This document shows positions 43,638 through 52,334 of a stretch of 64,000 nucleotides of DNA, piece after piece (within the stretch, counting starts at the first letter, position 1; every line of letters starts with the position of its first letter). A program made the position numbers and the translations under genes. Source of the stretch: Ectobacillus funiculus (lineage in GTDB: Bacteria; Bacillota; Bacilli; Bacillales; Bacillaceae_G); NCBI RefSeq assembly GCF_042429435.1, contig NZ_JBHMAF010000194.1; one strand, written 5' to 3'. Under the pieces are notes generated by a model. The model was not told where the DNA came from, ran no database searches, and saw nothing but the letters and a program-made list of their open reading frames with translations.

Positions 43638-45575
43638 TCAAGAATTAGTTATTGTTTCTTTTGTAGAAATGGTCATAACACTCGGTGTGCCTTGGTTTTG
43701 ATTCCCTAATTTCTGTAATCTGATTTCCTTTTCATCCGTTAAATTCGTAAACACAATTGGTGTTACCACGGAAGGCGCATTCTGTTTTAAATAGGTAAGG
43801 TCAATTTTTATAAGCTGTTGGCCCTTTTTTATTTTCTGGCCATCCTTGACAAATACAGTGAATCCTTCACCGCCCAATTTCACGGTATCTAATCCAATAT
43901 GAATCAGAATTTCATATCCTTCTTTTGTTTTTAAACCAATAGCATGTTTGGTTGGGAAAATATTTATCACTTCACCATCAACAGGCGAAACGAGAGTATC
44001 ATTTGTTGGCTCAACCGCAAATCCATCTCCCATCATCTTAGATGAGAATACTTCGTCAGGTACATCACTTAATGGCATAACTTTTCCTTCAAAAGGAAGG
44101 ATAAAATCATTTTGTTCTAAGCTAGCAGCAGCTTCCTCGCAAGGAACAGAAGCAGTATTCTTTTCTCTAGAAACAACAACATCTTCTAGAATTCCTCCAC
44201 TTTTCACAAGTTGCTTCATCGCTTCTGCAACAAATTGAACATTCGTTCCCACAATAACTTGTAAGCTTGTTTTGTTCAGCTTCATAACACCGCGGGCACC
44301 ATGCTTTTTCAATGCAGCTTCATGTACCTTTGTCATATCAGCGATAGTTAAGCGTAAACGTGTTGCACAATTATCGATAGATGTGATATTTTCCTTTCCG
44401 CCAAGGTCTCCAATAAAATAAGCCCCCATATCTACATATCGATCACCCGTCTGAATTACAGTTTCATGCTCAAGTGCCTCTTCTTCCGCTTCATCTTCAC
44501 GCCCAGGAGTTTTAATATCTAACTTTTTAATTAAGAAATAGAAAATTCCAAAATAGAGTACTGCATAGATAACACCAATAAGCAAGATCAATTGTGGTTT
44601 TTGAGCGATTCCGAAATTTAGGATGTAGTCAAGTGCTCCAGCTGAAAAACCAAATCCTGCATGAACATTTAAAACTACCATAAGAGCCATAGAAATGCCT
44701 GTTAAAACAGCATGAATGCCATACAACACTGGCGCAATAAACATAAATAAGAATTCAATCGGTTCTGTAATCCCTGTCAAGAAAGAAGTAAAAGCAAGCC
44801 CAATTAACATCCCTGCAACTGCTTTTCTTCTTTCTTTTTTCGCTGCGGCAATCATCGCAAAAGCGGCAGCAGGTAATCCAAACATCATGACTGGGAAAAA
44901 TCCTGCCATGAAGGTCCCAGCAGTCGGATCTCCCGCGAAAAAGCGATTTAAATCCCCTGTTGCCCCATGGTATTCACCAAATACAAACCAAACTAAGCTA
45001 TTTAATACGTGATGCAAACCAACTGGAAGCAATAGTCGATTTAATAATCCAAACATCCCTGCCCCTAATGCTCCAGCTCCTGTAATCCAGTCACCAAGAG
45101 CATTAATACCCGATTGGATTGGCGGCCAAATGATGCCGAATACCCCTGCTAATATGAGCATGGCAAGCGATGTTATAATCGGAACGAAGCGTTTCCCAGC
45201 AAAAAAACCAAGCCATTCAGGGAGCTTCATATCATGAAACCGATTATATAAGGTACCAGCAATCGCCCCTGAGATGATTCCTCCGAGAATCGCCATATTA
45301 ATGTTTTCATTAATAGCAGCGGTTCCCTTTGTGAGTACAAAGTACCCGACCGCTCCCGCAAGTGCCGCTGCACCATTTCCATCCTTCGCCAACCCAACAG
45401 CGATTCCAAGTGCAAACAGTAATGCTAAGTTTGCAAACACAGCATCTCCTGCTGCGGCCATAAACGGAATGTTTAATAAATCTTTTTGGCCTAGGCGAAG
45501 CAATAACGCTGCCGCTGGTAAAACGGCGATTGGCAGCATCAACGCTTTTCCAATCCTTTGTAAGAAGTTCAACAT
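43638..45575 (-). CDS. nagE: PTS N-acetylglucosamine-specific EIICBA
   Basis: About 646 aa with fused domains in the order IIC-IIB-IIA. The IIC membrane part (residues about 1-370) opens with FLQRIGKALMLPIAVLPAAAL. IIB (about 385-465) has the phospho-Cys in SIDNCATRLRL. IIA (about 500-640) has the phospho-His in ILIHIGLDTVKLGGEGF. Divergent nagA'-nagB-nagR genes and two NagR-type operators confirm GlcNAc specificity. AAAGGAGCG supports the ATG at 45575; the open frame to 45635 overlaps the promoter and cre-like region. Confidence 0.92.
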   Translation of the reverse strand: MLNFLQRIGKALMLPIAVLPAAALLLRLGQKDLLNIPFMAAAGDAVFANLALLFALGIAVGLAKDGNGAAALAGAVGYFVLTKGTAAINENINMAILGGIISGAIAGTLYNRFHDMKLPEWLGFFAGKRFVPIITSLAMLILAGVFGIIWPPIQSGINALGDWITGAGALGAGMFGLLNRLLLPVGLHHVLNSLVWFVFGEYHGATGDLNRFFAGDPTAGTFMAGFFPVMMFGLPAAAFAMIAAAKKERRKAVAGMLIGLAFTSFLTGITEPIEFLFMFIAPVLYGIHAVLTGISMALMVVLNVHAGFGFSAGALDYILNFGIAQKPQLILLIGVIYAVLYFGIFYFLIKKLDIKTPGREDEAEEEALEHETVIQTGDRYVDMGAYFIGDLGGKENITSIDNCATRLRLTIADMTKVHEAALKKHGARGVMKLNKTSLQVIVGTNVQFVAEAMKQLVKSGGILEDVVVSREKNTASVPCEEAAASLEQNDFILPFEGKVMPLSDVPDEVFSSKMMGDGFAVEPTNDTLVSPVDGEVINIFPTKHAIGLKTKEGYEILIHIGLDTVKLGGEGFTVFVKDGQKIKKGQQLIKIDLTYLKQNAPSVVTPIVFTNLTDEKEIRLQKLGNQNQGTPSVMTISTKETITNS

Positions 45576-45602
45576 AGATTTTCGCTCCTTTGACGATAAT
45601 AT

Positions 45603-45631
45603 TGGAAAACGCTTTCCATGAATACATACTA
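45603..45631 (-). promoter_or_regulatory. cre-like palindrome and -10 of nagE
   Basis: TGGAAAACGCTTTCCA (45603-45618) is a near-perfect palindrome with a central CG and differs from the cre consensus only at the outer positions. It sits just downstream of the nagE -10 TAGTAT (45631-45626, minus), where CcpA could act as a roadblock. Confidence 0.55.
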
Positions 45632-45645
45632 GCACCTATAAATAT

Positions 45646-45663
45646 AGTTGTCTATACCAAATT
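45646..45663. promoter_or_regulatory. NagR (YvoA) operator, nagE side
   Basis: AGTTGTCTATACCAAATT, the known NagR/dre-type sequence (core GTCTATAC). On the minus strand it contains the nagE -35 TAGACA, 17 bases from TAGTAT. A mirror copy lies at 45765. Confidence 0.8.
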
Positions 45664-45764
45664 AAAAGAAAAATATCCCTAAAAATAACTCTTTCCCTTT
45701 AATTATTACGTTAATATCTTTAGGGATTCCGGATTTTCATCTGAATCCGCTTAAAAAAACAACT

Positions 45765-45802
45765 AAATTGGTATAGACAACTATATTTTAATTGTGTACA
45801 CT
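45765..45802. promoter_or_regulatory. NagR (YvoA) operator and promoter, nagAB side
   Basis: AAATTGGTATAGACAACT mirrors the nagE operator. The -35 TAGACA (45774-45779) and -10 TACACT (45797-45802) are 17 bases apart, so repressor binding would cover the -35 exactly as on the other side. Confidence 0.8.
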
Positions 45803-45840
45803 GTAGTCAAGCATTTACAAAAATTAAAGGAGCTTAAACG

Positions 45841-46105
45841 ATGTCTAATAGTGAAGAATTTATTATTAGTAATATAACCGTTTATGCAGAAAACCACACG
45901 TACCAAAACGGCTATGTCAAAGTAAGCAATGGAAGAATTGTTGAAGTTGGACCTATAAACGAACTAGTAGAGATTGAATATTTTTGATCGCAAAGGAAGC
46001 ATTGCTGTCGGAAAAGATGCGGATTTTGTGATAGTAGACGAGCATTTAGAGGTTGTCATGACATTTTGCCGCGGAAAGCTTGCTTATCAAAAGGAGGAAA
46101 AATAA
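45841..46105 (+). pseudogene. nagA: nagA with a large internal deletion
   Basis: The first 45 or so codons of N-acetylglucosamine-6-phosphate deacetylase (MSNSEEFIISNITVYAENHT to GPINELVEI) are joined out of frame to the last 43 (NIFDRKGSIAVGKDADFVIV to LAYQKEEK). The junction is near 45976. All metal-binding and catalytic residues are gone, roughly 300 codons. The N-part stops at 45985-45987. AAAGGAG and the NagR promoter are intact, and nagB follows in a TAATG overlap. Confidence 0.88.
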
Positions 46106-46842
46106 TGAACATTATTCAAGTGACAGATTATAAGGAAATGAGCCAAAAAGCTGCTGAGGTTATCATTCACAAAGTGAAACAAGGAAATCGTATGAATCTT
46201 GGACTAGCAACGGGTGGTACACCAAAAGGCTTATATGAAGCAATGATTGAAGATCATCAAAAAAATGGTACATCTTATCAACATGTTACAACATTTAATC
46301 TAGATGAATACATCGGTTTGAAAGAACAAGATCCAAATAGTTATTACTATTATATGGCAGATTCTTTATTTAATCATATCGATATACCAAAATTCCAAAC
46401 CTACCTTCCAAACGGACTTGCTGATGATTACAATCATGAATGTGAACATTATGATCGACTCATTAAAGCATTAGGTGGTATTGACCTTCAAGTACTAGGA
46501 ATCGGACAAAATGGGCATATTGGATTTAATGAGCCTGGAACACCTTTTCAATCATCTACCCATATTGTTACACTAGAAGAATCCACACGAGAAGCAAACG
46601 CTCGCTATTTTAACACACTAGACGATGTGCCAACACATGCTATTACAATGGGGATTTCCTCCATTATGAATAGTAAGGAAATTTTACTCTTAGTATCAGG
46701 AGAAGAAAAAGCTGATGCCATGCAAAAGTTACTTCACGGCGAAATAAGCGAAGACTTTCCTGCCTCTGTGTTAAAAAGACATAGTCATGTTACAATTATA
46801 GCAGACCAGAAGGCGTTATCAGGTGTGTTGGTAAGCCTCTAA
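46105..46842 (+). CDS. nagB: Glucosamine-6-phosphate deaminase
   Basis: 245 aa. TFNLDEYIGL carries the catalytic Asp, and VLGIGQNGHIGFNEPGTPF the His/Asn/Glu active-site region. LATGGTPKGLYEAM binds the sugar phosphate. The ATG at 46105 overlaps the stop of the nagA remnant, and AAAAGGAGG lies just before; the open frame from 46066 overlaps nagA. It converts glucosamine-6-P to fructose-6-P and ammonia. With nagA broken, its substrate from imported GlcNAc would need a deacetylase encoded elsewhere. Confidence 0.94.
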   Translation: MNIIQVTDYKEMSQKAAEVIIHKVKQGNRMNLGLATGGTPKGLYEAMIEDHQKNGTSYQHVTTFNLDEYIGLKEQDPNSYYYYMADSLFNHIDIPKFQTYLPNGLADDYNHECEHYDRLIKALGGIDLQVLGIGQNGHIGFNEPGTPFQSSTHIVTLEESTREANARYFNTLDDVPTHAITMGISSIMNSKEILLLVSGEEKADAMQKLLHGEISEDFPASVLKRHSHVTIIADQKALSGVLVSL

Positions 46843-46859
46843 AAGGAGAGAAATAAGCT

Positions 46860-47585
46860 ATGATTGATAAAAGCTCGCCTCTTCCAATCTATTATCAACT
46901 GGAAGAACAAATCAAGAAACAAATTGAAAGCGGTGAGTTACAGCCTGGTGATATGCTCCCATCTGAGCGGGAATATGCGGAGCTTATTAATGTCAGCCGT
47001 ATGACTGTTCGCCAAGCAATGAATAATTTAGTAGATGGCGGCTATTTATATCGTCAAAAAGGAAGAGGTACGTTTGTCGCTGAAAAAAAAGTGGAACAAG
47101 AGCTTGGCAGTTTAACGAGTTTCACAGAAGATATGAAAGCAAGAGGGCTAGTACCAAGTAGTAAACTGCTGAGCTTCGAAATCATTCCAGCACCAGAAAA
47201 AATCGCCAATCAGCTGCAAATAAAAGAATATGCACCTATTTATGAAATCAAACGGATTCGCCTTGCCGACCAGGTACCAATGGCATTGGAAACCGTGTAT
47301 ATTTCAGCAAATCTCATTAAAGGACTCACAGAGGAAAAGGTGAATCATTCCTTATATCAATATATCGAAGAGCAATTACATTTAAAAATTGGACATGCGA
47401 CACAATCTGTGGAAGCATCCATTGCATCCGAAATCGAGGGTAAACATTTAAATATTCGCAAAGGGTCCCCTCTCTTGTTGCTGCAGCGCAAGACGTATTT
47501 AGGAGATGGGACAACGTTGGAAGTTGTAAAATCCTCTTATCGAGCTGATCGTTACACATTTACCATTCATATTAAACGACAATGA
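46860..47585 (+). CDS. nagR: NagR/YvoA, GntR-family GlcNAc regulator
   Basis: 241 aa. The N-terminal GntR winged helix (IYYQLEEQIKKQIESGELQPGDMLPSEREY, VSRMTVRQAMNNLVDGGYLYRQKGRGTFV) is followed by a UTRA effector domain (residues about 90-235). NagR represses nag genes and releases on glucosamine-6-P or GlcNAc-6-P. Operators of its type flank the divergent nag promoters at 45646 and 45765. It starts 17 bases after nagB. Confidence 0.92.
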   Translation: MIDKSSPLPIYYQLEEQIKKQIESGELQPGDMLPSEREYAELINVSRMTVRQAMNNLVDGGYLYRQKGRGTFVAEKKVEQELGSLTSFTEDMKARGLVPSSKLLSFEIIPAPEKIANQLQIKEYAPIYEIKRIRLADQVPMALETVYISANLIKGLTEEKVNHSLYQYIEEQLHLKIGHATQSVEASIASEIEGKHLNIRKGSPLLLLQRKTYLGDGTTLEVVKSSYRADRYTFTIHIKRQ

Positions 47586-47669
47586 GGTTATTTATATGTT
47601 ACATCTTTATTTTGATGAAATCATAGCAGCGTGAAAAGGTAACTATGTTAAATCTTCAATAGTAATACA

Positions 47670-47726
47670 AAAACAGTTTCGACTACCAAAATCTATATGT
47701 TTGGGTAGTCGAAACTGTTTTTTTTG
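47670..47726 (+). terminator. Terminator of the nag operon
   Basis: AAAACAGTTTCGACTACC pairs with GGGTAGTCGAAACTGTTTT, followed by TTTT. Confidence 0.9.
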
Positions 47727-47851
47727 TGTACATATTTAATTAGTAATCAAGATAAGAGCTTTATTTTTTGTTTTCATAATTGAAGCGATCTCCACTGTGA
47801 TGGCATTGTTGGTACATCATCCATTGTATTAAAATAGCGAGATTTGAATAA

Positions 47852-48067
47852 GCTCTAATAAATTTAATAAATAACCGGTTTCCATGGACTGTAGCCATTT
47901 TGCCTTGGACAACCCCACCCTTTATCAGCGGATATTTAGTATCAGGAGGTTCATGGTCAGGAGTCATACTGCAAATCATTAATTTTACAATTGCAACAGT
48001 ATTATACCTTCCATTCATCAAAGCGGCAGACCGTAATCAAATGAAGCAACAAAACAAAGTTGCATAG
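47852..48067 (+). pseudogene. C-terminal fragment of a PTS lactose/cellobiose EIIC
   Basis: The frame reads RFPWTVAILPWTTPPFISGY then LVSGGSWSGVILQIINFTIA and ends QNKVA. The WTTPPxISGxL block and the last TM segment are typical of LicC/CelB-type EIIC. About 80% of the gene is missing and there is no start or ribosome site. Its own terminator (48067) survives. Confidence 0.75.
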
Positions 48068-48097
48068 GGGGAAGTGCAGAGCACTTCCCCCCCTTTT
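48067..48097 (+). terminator. Terminator of the EIIC remnant
   Basis: GGGGGAAGTGC pairs perfectly with GCACTTCCCCC, followed by CCTTTTG. Confidence 0.7.
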
Positions 48098-48131
48098 GTT
48101 AACATTCCCATACGTAAGCACTGTCTTAGCG

Positions 48132-48689
48132 TTAATAATAGGGAGAAATTAAAAGGTATACAAGTACACCGGTGGAGCTAACATACAACCAAATCGGCAT
48201 GCTCCAGCGTACGATTTTTCGATGCTTGTCAAGTTGGTTTGTCCAGCCCCAAATAAGGGAGAAAAGCGCAAGCGGAACGATAATAGCTGCCAAAACGCTA
48301 TGTGTAATTAGAATAAAGAAATAGAAGTAACGCATAAATCCCTCTCCGCCGTAATGAGTTGTTTCAACTGATAAGTAATGATACGTCAAATAGGAAACAG
48401 CGAACAAAATGGTTGTTGTAAAGGCGGCTAACACAAAGCGTTTATGAAGTGTTATATTCCGTTTTTTAATGGCGTACAAGGCTACAAGTAAAAAAATGAA
48501 TGTAAAGCTGTTAAAAATAGCATTTAAGCGCGGGAAAATCTTAATGTCAAAGGTTACTTTTCCCTGGTATCCAAGGGGTGAGAAGAATAGCAATAGAATT
48601 AATGCGTTTACGACAATTGATAGGGTAACAACAATAGCTGTGTAATTCTTGCTAGTTGTCGGGCGATTGTTTGTGCTGTTCATGAGCAA
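48132..48689 (-). CDS. DUF420 membrane protein (CtaM/YozB-like)
   Basis: 185 aa with about five TM segments (near residues 18-40, 55-72, 85-108, 122-145 and 160-180). HYGGEGFMRYFYFFILITHSVLAAI holds the conserved His of DUF420. B. subtilis YozB (CtaM) has the same family and length and is needed for cytochrome oxidase assembly. The start may be the TTG at 48689 or the ATG at 48683; AAGGAG is upstream of both. It stands alone. Confidence 0.8.
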   Translation of the reverse strand: MLMNSTNNRPTTSKNYTAIVVTLSIVVNALILLLFFSPLGYQGKVTFDIKIFPRLNAIFNSFTFIFLLVALYAIKKRNITLHKRFVLAAFTTTILFAVSYLTYHYLSVETTHYGGEGFMRYFYFFILITHSVLAAIIVPLALFSLIWGWTNQLDKHRKIVRWSMPIWLYVSSTGVLVYLLISPYY

Positions 48690-48935
48690 TAGTCTCCTTC
48701 GCTATATTTGTCTTTATCTAGAATACACACAAGTTATTCGAACCTCAAGCCAGAGGAGCAAAACGAGCATCTATCGTTTTCATTATACAAGATTGATTTT
48801 GCAAAAGTGAAATCGGATATTCCTTTTATATGAACAACTTGTGAACATTCAGAATTTGAACGGTGCAGTCTGTATAATGTTTTCAAAAATAAGGAAAATA
48901 AGGATATATTATTACTGAATAACGGAGGCATTCTT

Positions 48936-49049
48936 ATGGATATGATGAGGATTTTTCAATATATATGTAGCGGTCTTGCGGTAGCTTGTCTGTTGTTTAC
49001 ATACTATCATATGCTAAAAAAGGATAGGAAAGATGAAGAGGGGGCTTGA
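48936..49049 (+). CDS. Single-TM micropeptide, 37 aa
   Basis: Begins MDMMRIFQYICSGLAVACLL, one TM helix, and ends with a charged tail KKDRKDEEGA. GGAGG stands seven bases before the ATG. The family is unknown; the layout resembles small regulatory membrane peptides. Confidence 0.5.
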   Translation: MDMMRIFQYICSGLAVACLLFTYYHMLKKDRKDEEGA

Positions 49050-49654
49050 GGGATAATATTTATAAAGAATAGCATTGTAGGTAGAAAAATAATTGGCTGT
49101 TAAATCAGCATAAAAGTAGAGCTTGGGTTTTTCCTAAGCTTATTTTAGTTTTACTTTAAGAAACTACTATGAAATATCTAAAATGAACAAAGGGGAAAGT
49201 TCTTTCTTTTATTTTTGTTGAAGTATAGCGATAAATAAAATAATTCAGTGAAATTATAAAGGATTTCGAATGATCAAATCTACAAAAAACATAGGCTTAT
49301 AAGATTTTTATTTATATTTATAGAATTTTTTAAAAAATATTGACAATGGGTATTTTTAAAGATAAACTCATATCTAGGAAAGAACTTTCCTTTAGGAAGC
49401 GAATACAATTTAAGTTAAATAGTGTTAATCGTACTTAAATAATGATTTAATTGTTTGTATTGTTGATACTAAGGGATTTTAAGCAAGTATAGGTTCGATA
49501 TTAATCTTTTATTCGGAAAAGTTCTTTCTTTCATGTTAAAGCGTGGGCAGATAGAAGGGGGTGAGTGATAGGAAATGTGAAGGCGCTATAAAACACGGTC
49601 TTATAAGAATGCAATGATAGGGTGGAAAATAAATATTCGGCAAGGGGTTCCATT
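49050..49654. other. Long upstream region of the second sugar porter
   Basis: About 600 AT-rich bases without a gene. It contains three copies of a GGAAAG-TT/AA-CTTTC motif at 49194, 49377 and 49516. No confident promoter was placed. Confidence 0.5.
49377..49390. promoter_or_regulatory. GGAAAGAACTTTCC operator-like palindrome
   Basis: Six-base arms around AA. Related sequences GGAAAGTTCTTTCT (49194-49207) and GAAAAGTTCTTTCT (49516-49529) flank it. They probably bind one regulator that controls the porter; which one is not evident. Confidence 0.5.
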
Positions 49655-50992
49655 ATGAAATCAAAAAAAGTCTATATTAATGTAATCTATTTTTTTGGAG
49701 CTTTAGGTGGATTGCTTTTTGGATATGATACAGGGGTAATTTCGGGTGCTTTAATTTTCATAAAGGAAGATTTGGGGCTAACTCCTTTCATGGAAGGGTT
49801 AGTAGTAAGTGGAGTGTTGATAGGGGCACTAGCAGGGGCTGCATTTGGCGGGACTTTGGCAGATCGTATTGGCAGAAAGAAATTGATTATTTGGTTAGGC
49901 GCACTGTTTTCCATTGGCGCAATTGGAACAGGATTTTCGTCGAATGTAGAGAGCTTGGTGCTATTTAGAATCGTATTAGGTGTTGCTGTGGGTGGAGCAT
50001 CCGCAATTGTTCCATTATATTTATCTGAAATGGCTCCTGCTGCAATTCGTGGCAGAGTAGCTTCTCTAAATACATTAATGAACGCATTAGGAATTCTGAT
50101 GGCTTATGTTATTAATTATGTGTTCTCTTCATCTGGCCGTTGGGATTGGATGTTACTATTAGCTATTGTTCCATCTCTTCTTCTGATGGTTGGGATGTTA
50201 TTTATGCCAGAAAGTCCTCGTTGGCTATTACAGAATGAAAGAGAAGAAGAAGCACGCAGAGTACTGCTCTTAACAAGAGATTCTGATGAAATAGATTTGG
50301 AAATAAAAAGTATAAAAGCATTAAAGACAGAAGAAAAAGTACCATTATCTGAGCTGTTTTCTCCACTAATGCGTCCGATTCTTTTGGTTGGAGTAGGTGT
50401 AGCAATCTTTCAGCAAGTGATAGGAACAAACACAATTATTTATTATACACCGACTATTTTGATAGATTCGGGTATTGGAGCATCCAGTGCAATCGCTGGA
50501 ACAATTGGGATAGGTATAATTAATGTACTGTTCACAATAATTGGAACTGTATTAATAGATAGATTAGGCCGCAAAATGTTGATGCTTATTGGAAATATCG
50601 GAATGTCTTTGGCGTTAGGGGTATTGGGAGTTAGTACATTATTTTTTCAGGCTCCGAGTTGGTTACTATTAGGTTGTTTAGGTTTATTTATGGTAGCGTA
50701 TTCAGCGAGCTGGGGAATGGTTGCCTGGGTTGTCCTTGCTGAAATATTCCCATTAAAAATAAGGGGAACTGCTATTGGATTTGCAAGTACATGCTTGTGG
50801 TTAGCCAATATTGCTGTATCGCTGTCCTTCCCAGTGTTATTGGAGAGTTTAGGATCTAGTGTATTGTTCCTCGTTTATGCGGTAATTGGTATAGCAGCAT
50901 TTCTCTTTGTCCTTAAATTTGTTCCAGAAACAAAAGGGAAGTCATTAGAGGAAATTGAGGCAGAGATAACAGCAAAAAAATCGATTGCATGA
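49655..50992 (+). CDS. MFS sugar porter (CsbC/IolT-like)
   Basis: A 445-aa, twelve-TM sugar porter with YFFGALGGLLFGYDTGVISGAL, ADRIGRKK, PESPRWLL, IFQQVIGTNTIIYYTPTI and PETKGKSLEEIE. It resembles B. subtilis CsbC throughout and is related to the porter at 13849. AAGGGG supports the ATG at 49655; a GTG at 49622 lacks a ribosome site. iolG follows 319 bases downstream, so myo-inositol is a plausible substrate. Confidence 0.85.
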   Translation: MKSKKVYINVIYFFGALGGLLFGYDTGVISGALIFIKEDLGLTPFMEGLVVSGVLIGALAGAAFGGTLADRIGRKKLIIWLGALFSIGAIGTGFSSNVESLVLFRIVLGVAVGGASAIVPLYLSEMAPAAIRGRVASLNTLMNALGILMAYVINYVFSSSGRWDWMLLLAIVPSLLLMVGMLFMPESPRWLLQNEREEEARRVLLLTRDSDEIDLEIKSIKALKTEEKVPLSELFSPLMRPILLVGVGVAIFQQVIGTNTIIYYTPTILIDSGIGASSAIAGTIGIGIINVLFTIIGTVLIDRLGRKMLMLIGNIGMSLALGVLGVSTLFFQAPSWLLLGCLGLFMVAYSASWGMVAWVVLAEIFPLKIRGTAIGFASTCLWLANIAVSLSFPVLLESLGSSVLFLVYAVIGIAAFLFVLKFVPETKGKSLEEIEAEITAKKSIA

Positions 50993-51311
50993 TAATACTA
51001 TTTTGAGAGTAAAGTTTTTCTATAAACTGGACGGTTGTGGCTGCGAAGGATGACTTAGTGTAGAGGTGTAAAATGAGTAAATTACCAATAGTTATTTTGG
51101 AAACGCTTTAGGAATTGGACGGTTTATAAAGAAACTTATTCATATATAAGTTGGTGTAATGAAATGACGAATCATGAATGGGGAGGAGGTAGGATGAGTA
51201 GTTCCTGTTGCAGAAAAATGCAAAATATAGTAATGAGTTAGGGATTATGAGCTTTTGTAGGAGAATAGTAGATTTCAAGAACATATTTAAAAATCGAAAA
51301 GGGGTAAGAGT
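50993..51311. other. Intergenic region before iolG
   Basis: About 320 bases. It holds a cre/LacI-like TTGGAAACGCTTTAGG at 51097-51112 (three mismatches to cre) and a 15-codon frame at 51194 with a very strong ribosome site. No other gene was seen. Confidence 0.4.
51194..51241 (+). CDS. 15-codon open frame with strong ribosome site
   Basis: GGGGAGGAGGT is followed by the ATG at 51194 and the peptide MSSSCCRKMQNIVMS. It lies 70 bases before iolG. It could be a leader peptide or the stub of a deleted gene. Confidence 0.25.
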   Translation: MSSSCCRKMQNIVMS

Positions 51312-52334
51312 ATGAACACAGTTACATTAGGAATTATTGGTGCAGGACGTATTGGAAGATTACATGTAGATAACCTTTTAACAATTCCACAAGTGAAAAT
51401 TAAAGCAGTATCAGATGTGGTGGTAGATCACTTACAGGAATGGGCTGCTAGCAAAGGAATTTCTATTCTCACAACAAATTACCAGGATTTATTGGCAGAT
51501 CCTGAAATCGATGCAGTATTTATTTGCTCTCCAACAAGCACACATGCACAAATTATTCAAGAGGCAGCACGTGCGAAGAAGCATATCTTCTGCGAAAAGC
51601 CGGTTAGCTTCTCTGCAGAGCAAACAATCGAAGCGCTGCGTGTAGTAGTAGAAGAGGACGTGCAGCTGCAGGTTGGCTTTAACCGCCGCTTTGATCCAAA
51701 CTTTAAAAAGGTACGTGATCTTGTGCAGCAAGGAGAAGTAGGGCAGCCTCATATTTTGAAAATCACATCTAGAGATCCGCAGCCACCAAGCATTGATTAT
51801 ATTCTGACTTCAGGCGGCCTGTTTATGGACATGATGATTCATGACTTTGATATGGCACGTTATGTAATGAATAGTGAAGTAGTGGAGGTATCTGCCCAAG
51901 GAACAGTTTTAGTTGATCCTGCGATTGGTGAAGCTGGAGATATCGATACTGCCATTGTTACCTTGAAATTTGCAAACGGTTCACTAGGTGTAATTGATAA
52001 TAGTCGCCAAGCTGTTTATGGCTACGATCAGCGTGTAGAGGTGTTTGGTGAAAAGGGAGTAGCAGTAGCTGACAACTGCCGCCCAACAACGGTGGAAGTA
52101 TCAACAGTAGATGGCACTGTTAAAGACAAGCCGTTGTACTTCTTCCTTGAGCGTTATACACAAGCATATATCGCAGAAGTTACACAATTTTCCAAGATGA
52201 TCCTAGCAGGCGAAAAGGTGCTTTGCACTGGTAATGATGGCTTGCAGGCAGAGCGAATTGCAAAGGCTGCAAGGGAATCTTTCCTAACAGGACGTCCTGT
52301 TAAAATTGAGCATGAAACAGTAATCAGCCAGTAA
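51312..52334 (+). CDS. iolG: Inositol 2-dehydrogenase
   Basis: 340 aa. The Rossmann motif GIIGAGRIGRLHVDNL, EKPVSF with the conserved Lys near residue 97, QVGFNRRFDPNF, and the catalytic block GGLFMDMMIHDFDMARY (Asp and His). It oxidises myo-inositol to scyllo-inosose with NAD+. AAAAGGGG precedes the ATG. The rest of the iol pathway is missing; only an iolE tail follows, although an inositol-type porter lies upstream. Confidence 0.9.
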   Translation: MNTVTLGIIGAGRIGRLHVDNLLTIPQVKIKAVSDVVVDHLQEWAASKGISILTTNYQDLLADPEIDAVFICSPTSTHAQIIQEAARAKKHIFCEKPVSFSAEQTIEALRVVVEEDVQLQVGFNRRFDPNFKKVRDLVQQGEVGQPHILKITSRDPQPPSIDYILTSGGLFMDMMIHDFDMARYVMNSEVVEVSAQGTVLVDPAIGEAGDIDTAIVTLKFANGSLGVIDNSRQAVYGYDQRVEVFGEKGVAVADNCRPTTVEVSTVDGTVKDKPLYFFLERYTQAYIAEVTQFSKMILAGEKVLCTGNDGLQAERIAKAARESFLTGRPVKIEHETVISQ

